Below, one piece after another: positions 50,235-58,932 of a stretch of 64,000 nucleotides of DNA. This DNA is from Streptomyces sp. NBC_01255 (GTDB lineage: Bacteria; Actinomycetota; Actinomycetes; Streptomycetales; Streptomycetaceae): NCBI RefSeq assembly GCF_036226445.1, contig NZ_CP108474.1, positions 7,502,001-7,566,000 of the forward strand, given 5' to 3'. The notes under the pieces were generated by a model, which worked only from the letters and a program-made list of their open reading frames with translations, searched no databases and was not told the DNA's origin. Positions within the stretch are counted from its first letter, which is position 1. Every line of letters starts with the position of its first letter. The position numbers and the translations under genes were made by a program.

Positions 50235-51170
50235 CTACCCCAGAGCGGTGAGCGCCGGGACGAAGGCCACGAGGACCGGAACCACGGGGACCAGGGACGC
50301 GACGGCGGTCAGCCGCAGACGGTGCCCCGCCGTGAGCCGCGGGGCCGCGGTGAGAAGCCGGTGCACCCGCTGCGGCAGATCCGCGTCCGGTGCCGGTCCG
50401 GGGCCGAACACCCCCCGGTCCTCGTTCAGTTCGACGAGGGCCAGCGCGATCGTCAGCCGCCCGAACCGGCGGGAGGCCACGTCGTCGGCGGCCAGCTCCA
50501 CCAGCCGGTGCATCTCCTCGCGGAAGGCCGTGAAGACGGGGACCCCGGGGAAACCGCCGGCGAGCGCGGCCGAGCAGTGCAGCAGCCAGTCGTGCCGGGC
50601 CCGGGCGTGGCCCTGCTCGTGTGCCAGGACCGCGTCCAGCTGCCGGCCCTTCAGGCGCCGCAGTGCGGCCGTGGTGATGACCAGTTGGGGCGTGGTCCCC
50701 GCCATCCACCACGCGTCCGCCCGCTCGCCCTCCAGGACGACGAGCCGCTCGCTGCCGGGCTGCTCCCCGGGCAGCAGGGGAGCGCGGACGAGGAGATCGC
50801 AGCGGCGCTGTCTGCGCCGGGCGCGCGCCTGGCCGATCTCCCGGCCGAGCATCGCCCCGGACCAGACGCCGCCGCAGGCCAGGGCGACCGCGAGGACCCC
50901 CGACCACGGGCCGGTCGTGCCGAGTTCGTACGCGTCGACCACCGCGCGCGGCGCGGGCGCGAAGAGCTGCCCCCGTACCGCCTGCCAGGCCGCCGACGCG
51001 CTGAGCGTCATCGACAGCGCGAAGCTCAGCAGCACCGCCGCCACCACGCACTGCCACACCCAGAGGGCGACCACGGGTTCTCGCTCCACCCAGTCGGCCC
51101 GCGCCAGCAGCCGGGGGGCCGCGACGGCGGTCAGGAAGCCGAGCAGGAGGAGTGCGAGGGAGACCCACAT
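50235..51170 (-). CDS. M56-family (BlaR1-like) membrane zinc peptidase
   Basis: A 311-residue protein with three or four membrane helices and a cytoplasmic zinc-peptidase domain. The HExxH motif is LAHEQGHARARHDWL (about residues 165-180), followed by ELAADDVASRRFGR with the third ligand Glu. Streptomycetes carry many M56 proteins, usually paired with a BlaI repressor; no BlaI gene is adjacent here. GTG 51179 is an alternative start. A small membrane gene follows upstream at 51273. Confidence 0.85.
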   Translation of the reverse strand: MWVSLALLLLGFLTAVAAPRLLARADWVEREPVVALWVWQCVVAAVLLSFALSMTLSASAAWQAVRGQLFAPAPRAVVDAYELGTTGPWSGVLAVALACGGVWSGAMLGREIGQARARRRQRRCDLLVRAPLLPGEQPGSERLVVLEGERADAWWMAGTTPQLVITTAALRRLKGRQLDAVLAHEQGHARARHDWLLHCSAALAGGFPGVPVFTAFREEMHRLVELAADDVASRRFGRLTIALALVELNEDRGVFGPGPAPDADLPQRVHRLLTAAPRLTAGHRLRLTAVASLVPVVPVLVAFVPALTALG

Positions 51171-51272
51171 GTACGCCACCCTATGAGCGCGGTACGGGTC
51201 GGGGGTATGGCCCCGGGCTTCAAGTGACGTACGACACGGTTTCGTTGTGAGGGAAGTCCGGATCACCCGTCC

Positions 51273-51848
51273 TCACAGCGTCACCAGCATCGCCACCATC
51301 GCCAGGGCCATCGAGAGCCGGCACGTGAGGGTGAGCTCCGGCCGGGTCGCCCAGGCCGGGCCGGGGCCGCCCGCGGCCGCCACCGCCGCCGGTGCGAGCC
51401 GCGCCCCCGCACGCAGGACGTACACGGTGTAGTAGAGGAGCAGTCCGCCCGTCAGTACGGGTATGCCGCCCGCCGTCCCCATGGCGTGCCCCGTGTGCGC
51501 CCCCTGTGCGACGGGGGCGGCCATCGCCACCGCCATGTAGAGCATCGCGAGCGAGCCGACGAGGTGGTGCAGATGGTGCCCGCCGCGCCGGGCCGCACCG
51601 GCCATGGCGAGCAGCGCCGCCCCGCCGAACACCGCCGCGTACACCGCCCAGCTCCAGCCGGGCTGTGCCACCACCGTCGTCGGCAGCGCCATGAGGGCCA
51701 TCCCGAACCCCATCAGCGCCTCGCCGCCCGCCGCCCGCCGCTCCTCCCCGTCGGACACACGCATCCGCAGCAGGCAGTACGTACCCGTGGCCGCGCACAG
51801 CGCGACCAGCAGCCACCCGGACAGGGCCCCTCCGTGCACGGCACACAC
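51273..51848 (-). CDS. DUF5134-type membrane protein
   Basis: A 191-residue protein with about five membrane helices. The His-rich region GGHHLHHLVGSLAMLYMAVAM and GAHTGHAMG, together with the helix pattern, match the DUF5134 group found in actinobacteria. The function is unknown. GTG 51848 follows GAGGGGGG closely; GTG 51840 is an alternative. Same strand as the M56 peptidase, 102 bp upstream of it, so the two may be co-transcribed. Confidence 0.75.
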   Translation of the reverse strand: MCAVHGGALSGWLLVALCAATGTYCLLRMRVSDGEERRAAGGEALMGFGMALMALPTTVVAQPGWSWAVYAAVFGGAALLAMAGAARRGGHHLHHLVGSLAMLYMAVAMAAPVAQGAHTGHAMGTAGGIPVLTGGLLLYYTVYVLRAGARLAPAAVAAAGGPGPAWATRPELTLTCRLSMALAMVAMLVTL

Positions 51849-51999
51849 CCCCCCTCACCGAGAGAAATGCCCGCCGCCCTGACGCCCCACGCGGGCGCAC
51901 GATCGCGCACAGGTGTACGAGGGGGAGTGAAAGGCGCGCGCGTTAGGCTCGGGACGATCGCGCACGCCGATCGTCAGCGCCCGAGGGGAGCCCGTACGC

Positions 52000-52563
52000 A
52001 TGGACATCGCCACGTCCCAGGAGACCGGCCGGATCACGAGCCGGATCGAGTACCGCGAGGCGGTCCTGGACGACGTCCCCGTGCTCGTCCCGCTCGTCGA
52101 GTCGGCCTACCGGGGCGACGCCAGCCGGGGCGGCTGGACGACGGAGGCGGACATCCTCCAGGGGCAGCGCACCGACCCCGAGGGGGTGGCCGCCGTCATC
52201 ACCACCCCGGGCAGCCGTCTCCTGGTCGTCGAGCAGGACGGGGAACTCGTCGCCTGCTGCCAGCTGGAGCACCGGGGCGAGGCCGCCTACTTCGGGATGT
52301 TCGCGGTCCGTCCCGAGCTCCAGGGCGCGGGTCTCGGCAGGCGCATCATCGAGGAGGCCGAGCGGCGGGTGCGCGAACTGTGGGACGTCCGTGAGATGCA
52401 CATGACGGTGATCTCCGTGCGCGAGGAGCTCATCGCATGGTACGAGCGGCGCGGCTACCGGCGTACGGGGCGGATGACCCCCTTCCCGTACGGCGACGAG
52501 CGCTTCGGTCTGCCCCAGCGGGACGACCTCCAGTTCGAGCTGCTCGTCAAGCCGCTGGGCTGA
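52000..52563 (+). CDS. GNAT-family N-acetyltransferase
   Basis: A 187-residue acetyltransferase. The acetyl-CoA motif is FGMFAVRPELQGAGLGRRIIEEAE (in parts, residues about 93-116) with Gln/Arg-x-x-Gly-x-Gly/Ala. AWYERRGYRRTGRMTPFPYGDERFG at the end is typical of a subgroup often near stress genes. The acceptor is unknown. ATG 52000 has GGGGAG about 10 nt upstream. Monocistronic. Confidence 0.85.
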   Translation: MDIATSQETGRITSRIEYREAVLDDVPVLVPLVESAYRGDASRGGWTTEADILQGQRTDPEGVAAVITTPGSRLLVVEQDGELVACCQLEHRGEAAYFGMFAVRPELQGAGLGRRIIEEAERRVRELWDVREMHMTVISVREELIAWYERRGYRRTGRMTPFPYGDERFGLPQRDDLQFELLVKPLG

Positions 52564-52680
52564 GCCGGTACAGCCGCCCCGTACGGCGGAAGGGCGGCTT
52601 CAACCCCGACTCACAGGAAAAACTTCGGCGACCATGGGGGTCGCGCAGGATAATTTCTCTTGCTCCCCTTGTGTCAGGGA

Positions 52681-52698
52681 ACCGTAAATGGTTACGGT
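52681..52698. promoter_or_regulatory. Palindrome ACCGTAA-ATGG-TTACGGT in the DUF6421 promoter
   Basis: A perfect 7-bp inverted repeat with a 4-bp spacer, 36 bp before the DUF6421 start codon and just after an AT-rich patch (GGATAATTTCTC, 52649-52660) that can hold the promoter. It is a good candidate operator for the three-gene operon. Confidence 0.6.
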
Positions 52699-52733
52699 GT
52701 CTTGACGCGAGGTTCTCCTGTGGAGGAAGAGGC

Positions 52734-54140
52734 ATGACGGAAATTCTTGTGCAGGACGTGACCGGTGGGGGGATATCCACCGACGCCCGGGTGATCGACC
52801 ACCCGGCTTGGGCCGAGCTCAAGAATGCCGTGGAGGAGATCCGCACCTGGCAGAGCGCGGACGGCTCCATCGACTTCGAGCCCGAGGGCGCGCCCGCCCG
52901 CGCCCTCGTCGAGCTGACCCTCGACCGGGTCACCGCCGCGGTCGAGCAGCTCTCCCCGCTCGTCCCGCACGACGGCGCCTACCACCGCGCGCTCGTCTCC
53001 GACCTGCGCAAGTGGGCCGAGAGCGGCTTCACGGTCCCGGACTTCCTGGACTCACTGCTGGCCTTCCAGCCGGCCGCCGACCGCGTGGACGGGCTCCAGC
53101 ACCTCGTGCTCTTCCCGATGTACACGCAGAACGGCAACCCGGACCGCAACCTGGAAGCCGTCGTGCTCCGCATGGTCTGGCCGGAGTGGCTCGCCGAGCT
53201 GGAAGCCACCCGCTACGACAACCCGCTCTTCTGCGGCATCACCTTCGAGGACTTCACCGCCGGGTACGACACCAACTCGGCCGTCCTCTTCCCGGAGACC
53301 ATCGCCGTCCGCGAGGCTCCCGAGCGCTTCAGCTGGGGCGGTATCTTCTGCGACCGCGAGGCCGCCCGCTTCCGCAAGGTCACCGAGGCGGCCGTCGACA
53401 CCCTGGGCATCCAGCTGCCCGCGGACATCGCCGCCATGATCGACGACCAGACCCGCTGCGAGCAGGCCTTCGTGCTCTGGGACATGGTCCACGACCGCAC
53501 CCACAGCCACGGCGACCTGCCCTTCGACCCCTTCATGATCAAGCAGCGCCAGCCCTTCTGGATGTACGGCCTGGAGGAGCTCCGCTGCGACCTCACCGCC
53601 TTCAAGGAGGCCGTGAAGCTGGAGGCCGAGGGCAACACGCACGGCCGTGACGTGCAGTACGCGGTGCTCTTCGACCGGATGTTCCGCTTCCCGCTCTCCG
53701 GCGACCGCAACCGCAACTACGACGGTCTCGGCGGCCAGCTCCTCTTCGCGTACCTCCACAAGAACGACGTGGTGCGCTGGACGGACAACACCCTCAAGAT
53801 CGACTGGCAGCGGGCCCCCGAGGTCACGAACCAGCTCTGCGCCGAGATCGAGAAGCTCTACCGCGACGGCATCGACCGCCCCAAGCTGGTCCACTGGTTC
53901 AAGGCGTACGAGCTCGTCTCCACCTACCTCTCCCCGCACCCGGGATCGAAGTGGGCCAAGGGTCCGGACGCCCTGGACCTGTCCCTCCCGCCGCGCAAGC
54001 TCGTCGACGACGTGCTTCCGGACGAGTTTCCGCTCAGCATGTTCTTTGAGGCCCTTTCCAAGAAGCTGAAGGGCGTGATCGCCGGCACCAAGGGGATCAC
54101 CGCCGCCGACGTCCCGCGCCACGAGCGGGCCGCCGCGTGA
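52734..54140 (+). CDS. DUF6421-family protein
   Basis: A 468-residue soluble protein of unknown function, typical of streptomycetes. Conserved-looking stretches include HLVLFPMYTQNGNPDRNLEA, CEQAFVLWDMVHDRTHSHGDLPFDPFM, MYGLEELRCDLTAFKEA and RMFRFPLSGDRNRNYDGLGGQLLFAYLH (in parts). Conserved His/Asp suggest a metal site, but no fold is recognised. ATG 52734 follows GGAGG. The stop overlaps the SDR start (GTGA) and the SDR gene in turn overlaps threonine aldolase. Confidence 0.82.
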   Translation: MTEILVQDVTGGGISTDARVIDHPAWAELKNAVEEIRTWQSADGSIDFEPEGAPARALVELTLDRVTAAVEQLSPLVPHDGAYHRALVSDLRKWAESGFTVPDFLDSLLAFQPAADRVDGLQHLVLFPMYTQNGNPDRNLEAVVLRMVWPEWLAELEATRYDNPLFCGITFEDFTAGYDTNSAVLFPETIAVREAPERFSWGGIFCDREAARFRKVTEAAVDTLGIQLPADIAAMIDDQTRCEQAFVLWDMVHDRTHSHGDLPFDPFMIKQRQPFWMYGLEELRCDLTAFKEAVKLEAEGNTHGRDVQYAVLFDRMFRFPLSGDRNRNYDGLGGQLLFAYLHKNDVVRWTDNTLKIDWQRAPEVTNQLCAEIEKLYRDGIDRPKLVHWFKAYELVSTYLSPHPGSKWAKGPDALDLSLPPRKLVDDVLPDEFPLSMFFEALSKKLKGVIAGTKGITAADVPRHERAAA

Positions 54141-54946
54141 GCGACCCGACCGACAGCACGGAGACCACGGAGGAGGCGTCGCCCATGAACGCCAACGGAA
54201 ACGGCGGGCCGCTGGACGGCGCCGTCATCGCGGTCGCCGGCGCGGCCGGCCCCGCGGGCCGCGCGACCCTGCTGCGCCTCGCCGAGGCGGGCGCCACCGT
54301 CGTCGGCTCCGACGCCGACCCGGCGCGTCTCGCGGAGGCCGTCGACGCCGCCCGCTACGCCCACGGCGGCGCCCGGGTCATCGGCGACACCGTCGACCTG
54401 CTCGACCTGGACGCCACGCGCGACTGGGCCGAGAAGACGGAGAAGGAGTTCGGCCGCATCGACGGCCTGGTCCACCTCGTCGGCGGCTGGCGCGGCAGCG
54501 CCTCCTTCACGGAGACCGACCTCAAGGACTGGGACTTCCTGGAGAAGCTCCTCATCCGTACCGTCCAGCACACGTCGCTCGCCTTCCACGACGGGCTGCT
54601 GCGCGCCGGTGGACGCGGCCGGTACGCCCTGATCAGCCAGGTCGGCGCGCACAAGCCGCTCGCCAACAACGCCGCGTACAACGCCGGCAAGGCGGCCGCC
54701 GAGGCCTGGACCCTCGCCATGGCGGACTCGTTCCGCAAGCTGGGGGGCGACGACGGCCCGCAGGCGGCGGCTGCGATCCTGGTGATCAAGGCGTTGGTGC
54801 ACGACGCGATGCGCGCCGAGCGCCCCAACGCGAAGTTCGCGGGCTTCACCGACGTCAAGGATCTGGCCGACGAGATCGCCGGACTGTGGAACACGCCCGC
54901 CCAGGAAGTGAATGGACAGCGTCTGTGGCTGACCCCCAAGCCGTGA
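54137..54946 (+). CDS. Short-chain dehydrogenase/reductase
   Basis: A 269-residue SDR. The N-terminal NAD(P) motif is VIAVAGAAGPAGRATLLRLAE (about residues 30-50, of the GxxxGxG type but with Ala substitutions). The catalytic Tyr-x3-Lys is in NAAYNAGKAAAEAWTLAMA, with Ser in ALISQVGAHKP. The second Asp (VDLLD) contacts adenine. The substrate is unknown. GTG 54137 overlaps the DUF6421 stop by 4 bp; ATG 54185 is an alternative start. Translationally coupled with both neighbours. Confidence 0.85.
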   Translation: MSDPTDSTETTEEASPMNANGNGGPLDGAVIAVAGAAGPAGRATLLRLAEAGATVVGSDADPARLAEAVDAARYAHGGARVIGDTVDLLDLDATRDWAEKTEKEFGRIDGLVHLVGGWRGSASFTETDLKDWDFLEKLLIRTVQHTSLAFHDGLLRAGGRGRYALISQVGAHKPLANNAAYNAGKAAAEAWTLAMADSFRKLGGDDGPQAAAAILVIKALVHDAMRAERPNAKFAGFTDVKDLADEIAGLWNTPAQEVNGQRLWLTPKP

Positions 54947-56025
54947 CAGCGGGCCCCGGCCCGAGGACCGACGCGCGTCGTCACCACGACCCGTCGGTCC
55001 GGGGCTTCGCCAGCGACAACTACGCCGGCGCCCACCCCGAGGTCCTCGCGGCCCTCGCCCTCGCCAACGAAGGCCACCAGGTCGCCTACGGCGAGGACCA
55101 GTACACCGAGCACCTCCAGCGCATCATGCACAGCCACTTCGGCTCCAGTGCCGAGGCCTTCCCGGTCTTCAACGGCACCGGCGCCAACGTGACCGCGCTC
55201 CAGGCCCTGACCGACCGCTGGGGCGCCGTCGTCTGCGCCGAGTCCGCGCACATCAACGTGGACGAGGGCGGGGCGCCCGAGCGGATGGGCGGCCTCAAGC
55301 TGCTCACCGTGCCCACTCCGGACGGCAAGCTCACCCCCGAGCTGATCGACCGGCAGGCCTGGGGCTGGGAGGACGAGCACCGGGCGATGCCGCAGGTCGT
55401 CTCGATCACCCAGAACACCGAGCTGGGCACCGTCTACACGGTCGAGGAGATCCGCGCGATCGTCGAGCACTCCCATGCCAAGGGCATGAAGGTGCACCTC
55501 GACGGCGCCCGGATCGCCAACGCCGCCGCCTCGCTGGACGTGCCGATGCGCGCGTTCACCAACGCGGTCGGCGTGGACGTGATCTCGTACGGCGGTACGA
55601 AGAACGGCATGCTCTTCGGCGAGGCCGTCGTCGTCCTCAACCCGGACGCCGTCAGCCACATGAAGCACCTGCGCAAGATGTCCATGCAGCTCGCCTCGAA
55701 GATGCGCTTCGTGTCGGTGCAGCTGGAGGCGCTCCTCGCCAAGGACCTGTGGCTGCGCAACGCCCGCCACGGCAACGCGATGGCCCAGCGGCTCGCCGTC
55801 GGCGTGCGCGAGGTCGACGGGGTGGAGATCCTCTACCCGGTGCAGGCCAACGCGGTCTTCGCGCGGCTGCCGCACGACGTGACCAGGCGCCTGCAGGAAC
55901 GGTTCCGCTTCTACTTCTGGGACGAGGCCGCCGGCGATGTGCGCTGGATGTGCGCCTTCGACACCACGGAGGACGACGTGGACGACTTCCTCCAGGCGCT
56001 GAAGGAAGAGATGGCGCGCCAGTAG
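54925..56025 (+). CDS. Threonine aldolase-family PLP enzyme
   Basis: A 366-residue fold-type I PLP enzyme. Landmarks: FASDNYAGAHPEVLAAL at the start, VFNGTGANVTALQAL for PLP phosphate, HLDGARIANAAASL, and the PLP lysine in VISYGGTKNGMLFGEAV (about residue 217). It cleaves Thr or allo-Thr to glycine and acetaldehyde in the cytoplasm; related beta-eliminating lyases share the fold. GTG 54925 overlaps the SDR gene by 22 bp. Last gene of the coupled trio; followed by a strong terminator. Confidence 0.88.
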   Translation: MADPQAVTAGPGPRTDARRHHDPSVRGFASDNYAGAHPEVLAALALANEGHQVAYGEDQYTEHLQRIMHSHFGSSAEAFPVFNGTGANVTALQALTDRWGAVVCAESAHINVDEGGAPERMGGLKLLTVPTPDGKLTPELIDRQAWGWEDEHRAMPQVVSITQNTELGTVYTVEEIRAIVEHSHAKGMKVHLDGARIANAAASLDVPMRAFTNAVGVDVISYGGTKNGMLFGEAVVVLNPDAVSHMKHLRKMSMQLASKMRFVSVQLEALLAKDLWLRNARHGNAMAQRLAVGVREVDGVEILYPVQANAVFARLPHDVTRRLQERFRFYFWDEAAGDVRWMCAFDTTEDDVDDFLQALKEEMARQ

Positions 56026-56051
56026 ACATCGCTCCAGCGCTGCATAAAGAT

Positions 56052-56089
56052 ACGGCCGGACGGAAAGTCATTGACTTCCGTCCGGCCGT
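56052..56089 (+). terminator. Rho-independent terminator after threonine aldolase
   Basis: ACGGCCGGACGGAA (56052-56065), a 10-nt loop and the exact complement (56076-56089), followed by TTTCCTT. It closes the DUF6421-SDR-threonine aldolase operon, 26 bp after the last stop. Confidence 0.88.
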
Positions 56090-56108
56090 TTCCTTACGCT
56101 CTCACCGC

Positions 56109-56708
56109 ATGGAACTCGTGCAGCAACACCCCGACATCGCGGCCTACCTGGCAGTCGGCGAGGCCGTCGACCATGACCACCCCCAGGTCGCGGAGGTGGC
56201 GGCCCGGCTCTCTGATGATCATCCCGACGCATACTCATACGCCGAGGCGGCCTACGTCCACGTACGCGACACCATCCCGCACTCCCAGGACTCGGGCGAT
56301 CTCCGCGTCACCTGGCGCGCCTCCGACGTCCTGGAGCAGCGCACCGGCATCTGTTACGCCAAGTCCCTCGCGTACGCCGCGCTCCTGCGGGCCCGTGGCA
56401 TCCCGGCCGCCCTCTGCTACCAGCGGCTCGCGGACGACGACGGGGCGAACCCGGTGATCCACGGCCTCGTCGCCCTCCTGCTGCCCGGCGAGCGGCACTG
56501 GGCCCGCCAGGACGTGCGGGGCAACAAGCCGGGCGTCGACGCCCGGTTCTCGCTGGGGGAGGAGCGCCTCGCCTGGACCGTACGGCCGGAGCTCGGCGAG
56601 GTCGACTACCCGCGGCTGTACGCCGAACCGCACCCGGCCGTCCTGGGCGCGCTGAAGGCGGCCCCGGACCGGCCGTACCTCTGGCGGACGCTCCCTACGG
56701 AGCTCTGA
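56109..56708 (+). CDS. Transglutaminase-like cysteine-peptidase-fold protein
   Basis: A 199-residue protein. The Cys nucleophile lies in QRTGICYAKSLAYAALLRARGIPAALCYQRL (in parts, about residues 78-108), and a His occurs in NPVIHGLVALLLPG, giving the Cys-His part of the triad; the Asp may be in the following strand (DVRGNKPGVDARF). Bacterial members are amidases, peptidases or crosslinkers. No ribosome binding site precedes ATG 56109, so leaderless translation is likely. The terminator upstream shows it is a separate unit. Convergent with the acyltransferase gene. Confidence 0.8.
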   Translation: MELVQQHPDIAAYLAVGEAVDHDHPQVAEVAARLSDDHPDAYSYAEAAYVHVRDTIPHSQDSGDLRVTWRASDVLEQRTGICYAKSLAYAALLRARGIPAALCYQRLADDDGANPVIHGLVALLLPGERHWARQDVRGNKPGVDARFSLGEERLAWTVRPELGEVDYPRLYAEPHPAVLGALKAAPDRPYLWRTLPTEL

Positions 56709-56726
56709 CCCCGCCTACGGGCAGGG

Positions 56727-57449
56727 TCAGCCCGCTTCCTTGACCTGAGCCGGCGTAGGAGCCGTACCGCCGAGGTGCGCGGGCACCCACCACGTGTCGT
56801 TCGCGTCCTTCGGGCGGACCGGGTAGGCGCGCTGCGCGGCCTCCAGGAGCTCCTGGACGCGCTCGCGCAGCCGCCGCGTGATAGCGCCCGCGTACTGGTC
56901 GGAGGGGGCCTCGAGGGGCTCGCCGACGCGGATCGTCACCGGGATGTGGCTCCGCTTGAAGTTCCGGGGACGGCCCTTCGTCCAGACCCGCTGGGTGCCC
57001 CAGAGCGCCATCGGGATCAGCGGGACGCCCGCCTCCTGCGCCAGCCGCGCCGCACCCGTCTTGAAGCTCTTGAGGGTGAAGGACTGGGAGATGGTCGCCT
57101 CGGGGAAGACACCGATGATCTCGCCGGCCCGCAGCGACTCGAGCGCGTGCTGGTAGGCGTGCTCGCCCTGCGAGCGGTCGACGGGGATGTGCTTCATGCC
57201 GCGCATGAGCGGCCCCGAGACCTTGTGCTTGAAGACGGAGTCCTTCGCCATGAAGCGGACGAGACGCTTCTGGGGGAGGGCCGCGAGACCCGTGAAGATG
57301 AAGTCCAGATAGCTGATGTGGTTGCTCACGAGCACCGCCCCGCCCGTGCGCGGGATGTTCTCGGAACCCTGCGTGTCGATCTTCAGGTCGAGCGCCTTGA
57401 ACAGCGTGAGCGCGGCACCGACGACCGGTCGATAGACGAGTTCTGCCAT
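56727..57449 (-). CDS. 1-acylglycerol-3-phosphate O-acyltransferase-like (PlsC family)
   Basis: A 240-residue membrane-associated acyltransferase. Block I is SNHISYLDF with His-x4-Asp (about residues 43-48). Block II/III: RFMAKDSVFKHKVSG, and GVFPEATISQSFTLKSFKTGA where the usual Pro-Glu-Gly is Pro-Glu-Ala. PLIPMALWGTQRVW is block IV. It makes phosphatidic acid or acylates related glycerols at the inner membrane face. ATG 57449 fits the family start. Monocistronic. Confidence 0.87.
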   Translation of the reverse strand: MAELVYRPVVGAALTLFKALDLKIDTQGSENIPRTGGAVLVSNHISYLDFIFTGLAALPQKRLVRFMAKDSVFKHKVSGPLMRGMKHIPVDRSQGEHAYQHALESLRAGEIIGVFPEATISQSFTLKSFKTGAARLAQEAGVPLIPMALWGTQRVWTKGRPRNFKRSHIPVTIRVGEPLEAPSDQYAGAITRRLRERVQELLEAAQRAYPVRPKDANDTWWVPAHLGGTAPTPAQVKEAG

Positions 57450-57678
57450 CGGAGAGGAACCTCTTCTTCGTGTGCCCGGAGCGGGTTCTCCCGGCGAAGT
57501 TACGCGGCCGTAGGTTTTCGGCTTTGGGCAGATCGTGCCCCATGTGGGGCGCCGTGACCAGTCCAGGCGGCTTCGTACAGGGAGATTCTCGTCACCCCCG
57601 GTGGCCGTGGCGGGAATCGTACGGTCGCGTGCGACGCTGCTGGTGGGGGAAGAGAGACGCATGGGAAAGGGGAGAAGG

Positions 57679-58005
57679 ATGTCGGAGGCCCTGGGGGCCG
57701 AGGTCCTGCGGCCGGAGGTGCTCGGCGCCGAACTGGGCGAGCGGGCCACCCTCGTGCAGTTCTCGACCGCCTTCTGCCAGCCCTGCCGCGCCACCCGCCG
57801 CACCCTCGCCGAGGTGGCCGCCATGGTGCCGGGCGTCGCGCACGTGGAGATCGACGCCGAGGAACGCCTCGACCTCGTACGGGAGCTGGGCATCGCCCGG
57901 ACGCCCACCGTCCTCGTCCTCGACCGCACGGGCCGGGTCGTCCGCCGGGCGGCCGGACAGCCCCGCAGGGCGGACGTCATCGCGGCGCTGGGGCGGGCGG
58001 TCTGA
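57679..58005 (+). CDS. Thioredoxin-family protein (Cys-Gln-Pro-Cys)
   Basis: A 108-residue single-domain thioredoxin fold. The active site is FCQPCRATR (Cys33 and Cys36), and the cis-Pro lies in IARTPTVLVLDRTG. The redox site differs from the classical Cys-Gly-Pro-Cys, so its potential will differ. No signal peptide, so cytoplasmic. ATG 57679 has GGGGAGAAGG directly upstream; ATG 57661 is in frame upstream. Confidence 0.87.
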   Translation: MSEALGAEVLRPEVLGAELGERATLVQFSTAFCQPCRATRRTLAEVAAMVPGVAHVEIDAEERLDLVRELGIARTPTVLVLDRTGRVVRRAAGQPRRADVIAALGRAV

Positions 58006-58075
58006 CGCGGTGACACTTCTCCCATATCCCGGTACGCACTTGACTGCACCCGCCACCGATCGTCACCCTGACGGA

Positions 58076-58156
58076 GTGCCCCCAGAACTCCTTCTCTACG
58101 GCCGGGTCCATGTGGACCTGGCCCGCAACGCGAGCGCGCGCTGTCCGGGTGTCTGA
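58076..58156 (+). CDS. Candidate leader peptide before flavin reductase gene
   Basis: A 26-codon frame encodes MPPELLLYGRVHVDLARN followed by ASARCPGV and stops 46 nt before the flavin reductase. The pattern Arg-x-His-Val-Asp-Leu-x-Arg-x-x-Ser-Ala-x-Cys near the end matches, as I recall, short actinobacterial putative leader peptides found upstream of sulfur and redox genes. Its one Cys codon near the end could sense Cys-tRNA during translation. GTG 58076 overlaps a GGAG, so the start is uncertain. Too short for statistical coding proof. Confidence 0.6.
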   Translation: MPPELLLYGRVHVDLARNASARCPGV

Positions 58157-58202
58157 CCACCCCAGGACTCCCCTCATGACGCCCTCGCAGAAGGACAACT
58201 CC

Positions 58203-58733
58203 ATGACGGTTACGCCGGACCTCCAGCTCAGTACCGCTCCCACGATCGGCGCACCCCGGCAGGCCTCTCCCGATCTGCTCCGTTCCGTCTTCCGCCGGCA
58301 CGCCGCCGGTGTCGCGGTGATCACCGCGCACGGCGAGCGCCCCGTCGGCTTCACCGCGACCTCGCTGAACTCCGTCGCCGCCGAGCCCCCGCTGATCTCC
58401 TTCGGGGTGGGCACCTCCTCCTCCAGCTGGCCCGTGGTGGCCGAGGCGGAACACATCGGCGTGCACATACTCGGCGAGCACCAGCAGGAACTGGCCGCCA
58501 CCTTCGCGCGCAGCGGCGCCGACCGCTTCGGCGGGTCGACCCGCTGGAGCGTGGGGCCGGAGGGGGTGCCCGTCCTGGACGGCGTCCTCGCCTGGCTGGT
58601 CTGCCGCGTGGTGGCCCGGGTGCCCGCGGGCGACCACCGGATCGTGATCGCGCAGGCCGTCGCCGGAGACCCGGAAGGGGTGGGCCGGCCCCTCCTGTAC
58701 CACCACGGGCGCTTCAACGCGCTGCGCGACTGA
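58203..58733 (+). CDS. Flavin reductase-family (FMN-binding) protein
   Basis: A 176-residue flavin reductase-like domain: LRSVFRRHAAGVAVITAHGERPVGFTATSLNSVAAEPPLISFGVG (in parts, about residues 25-70) and the end GRPLLYHHGRFNAL. It uses NAD(P)H to reduce free FMN or FAD, usually to feed a monooxygenase partner. ATG 58203 is chosen since AAGGA lies 8 nt upstream; ATG 58176 is in frame upstream. The short leader-peptide frame ends 46 nt before it. It could also serve the flavin enzymes of the window, but none is near. Confidence 0.87.
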   Translation: MTVTPDLQLSTAPTIGAPRQASPDLLRSVFRRHAAGVAVITAHGERPVGFTATSLNSVAAEPPLISFGVGTSSSSWPVVAEAEHIGVHILGEHQQELAATFARSGADRFGGSTRWSVGPEGVPVLDGVLAWLVCRVVARVPAGDHRIVIAQAVAGDPEGVGRPLLYHHGRFNALRD

Positions 58734-58830
58734 GAGTTCCCCTGCGCGCCCCTCTCTGCGCGTTGTCAAGGTCACATCTCTGAGCGCTTGCTTACCTGTA
58801 ACGAACTGGGTGTACTGACGAGTAATATTT

Positions 58831-58857
58831 CGGTCGGGGCGTCCGGCGCCCCGACCG
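58831..58857 (+). terminator. Hairpin between flavin reductase and etfB
   Basis: CGGTCGGGGCG (58831-58841), a 5-nt loop and its exact complement (58847-58857). No T-run follows. It can end the reductase transcript, or lie in the etfB leader if the promoter is the TTGCTT / TGTACT pair at about 58788-58816. TATGCT near 58879 is a second possible -10 for etfB. Confidence 0.55.
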
Positions 58858-58932
58858 GAAACCCGCCCTTCAGGCGCCTATGCTGCGAGCAACAAGGCAG
58901 CCAAGTTATGACGATGCAGTAGGAGAGCCGGC

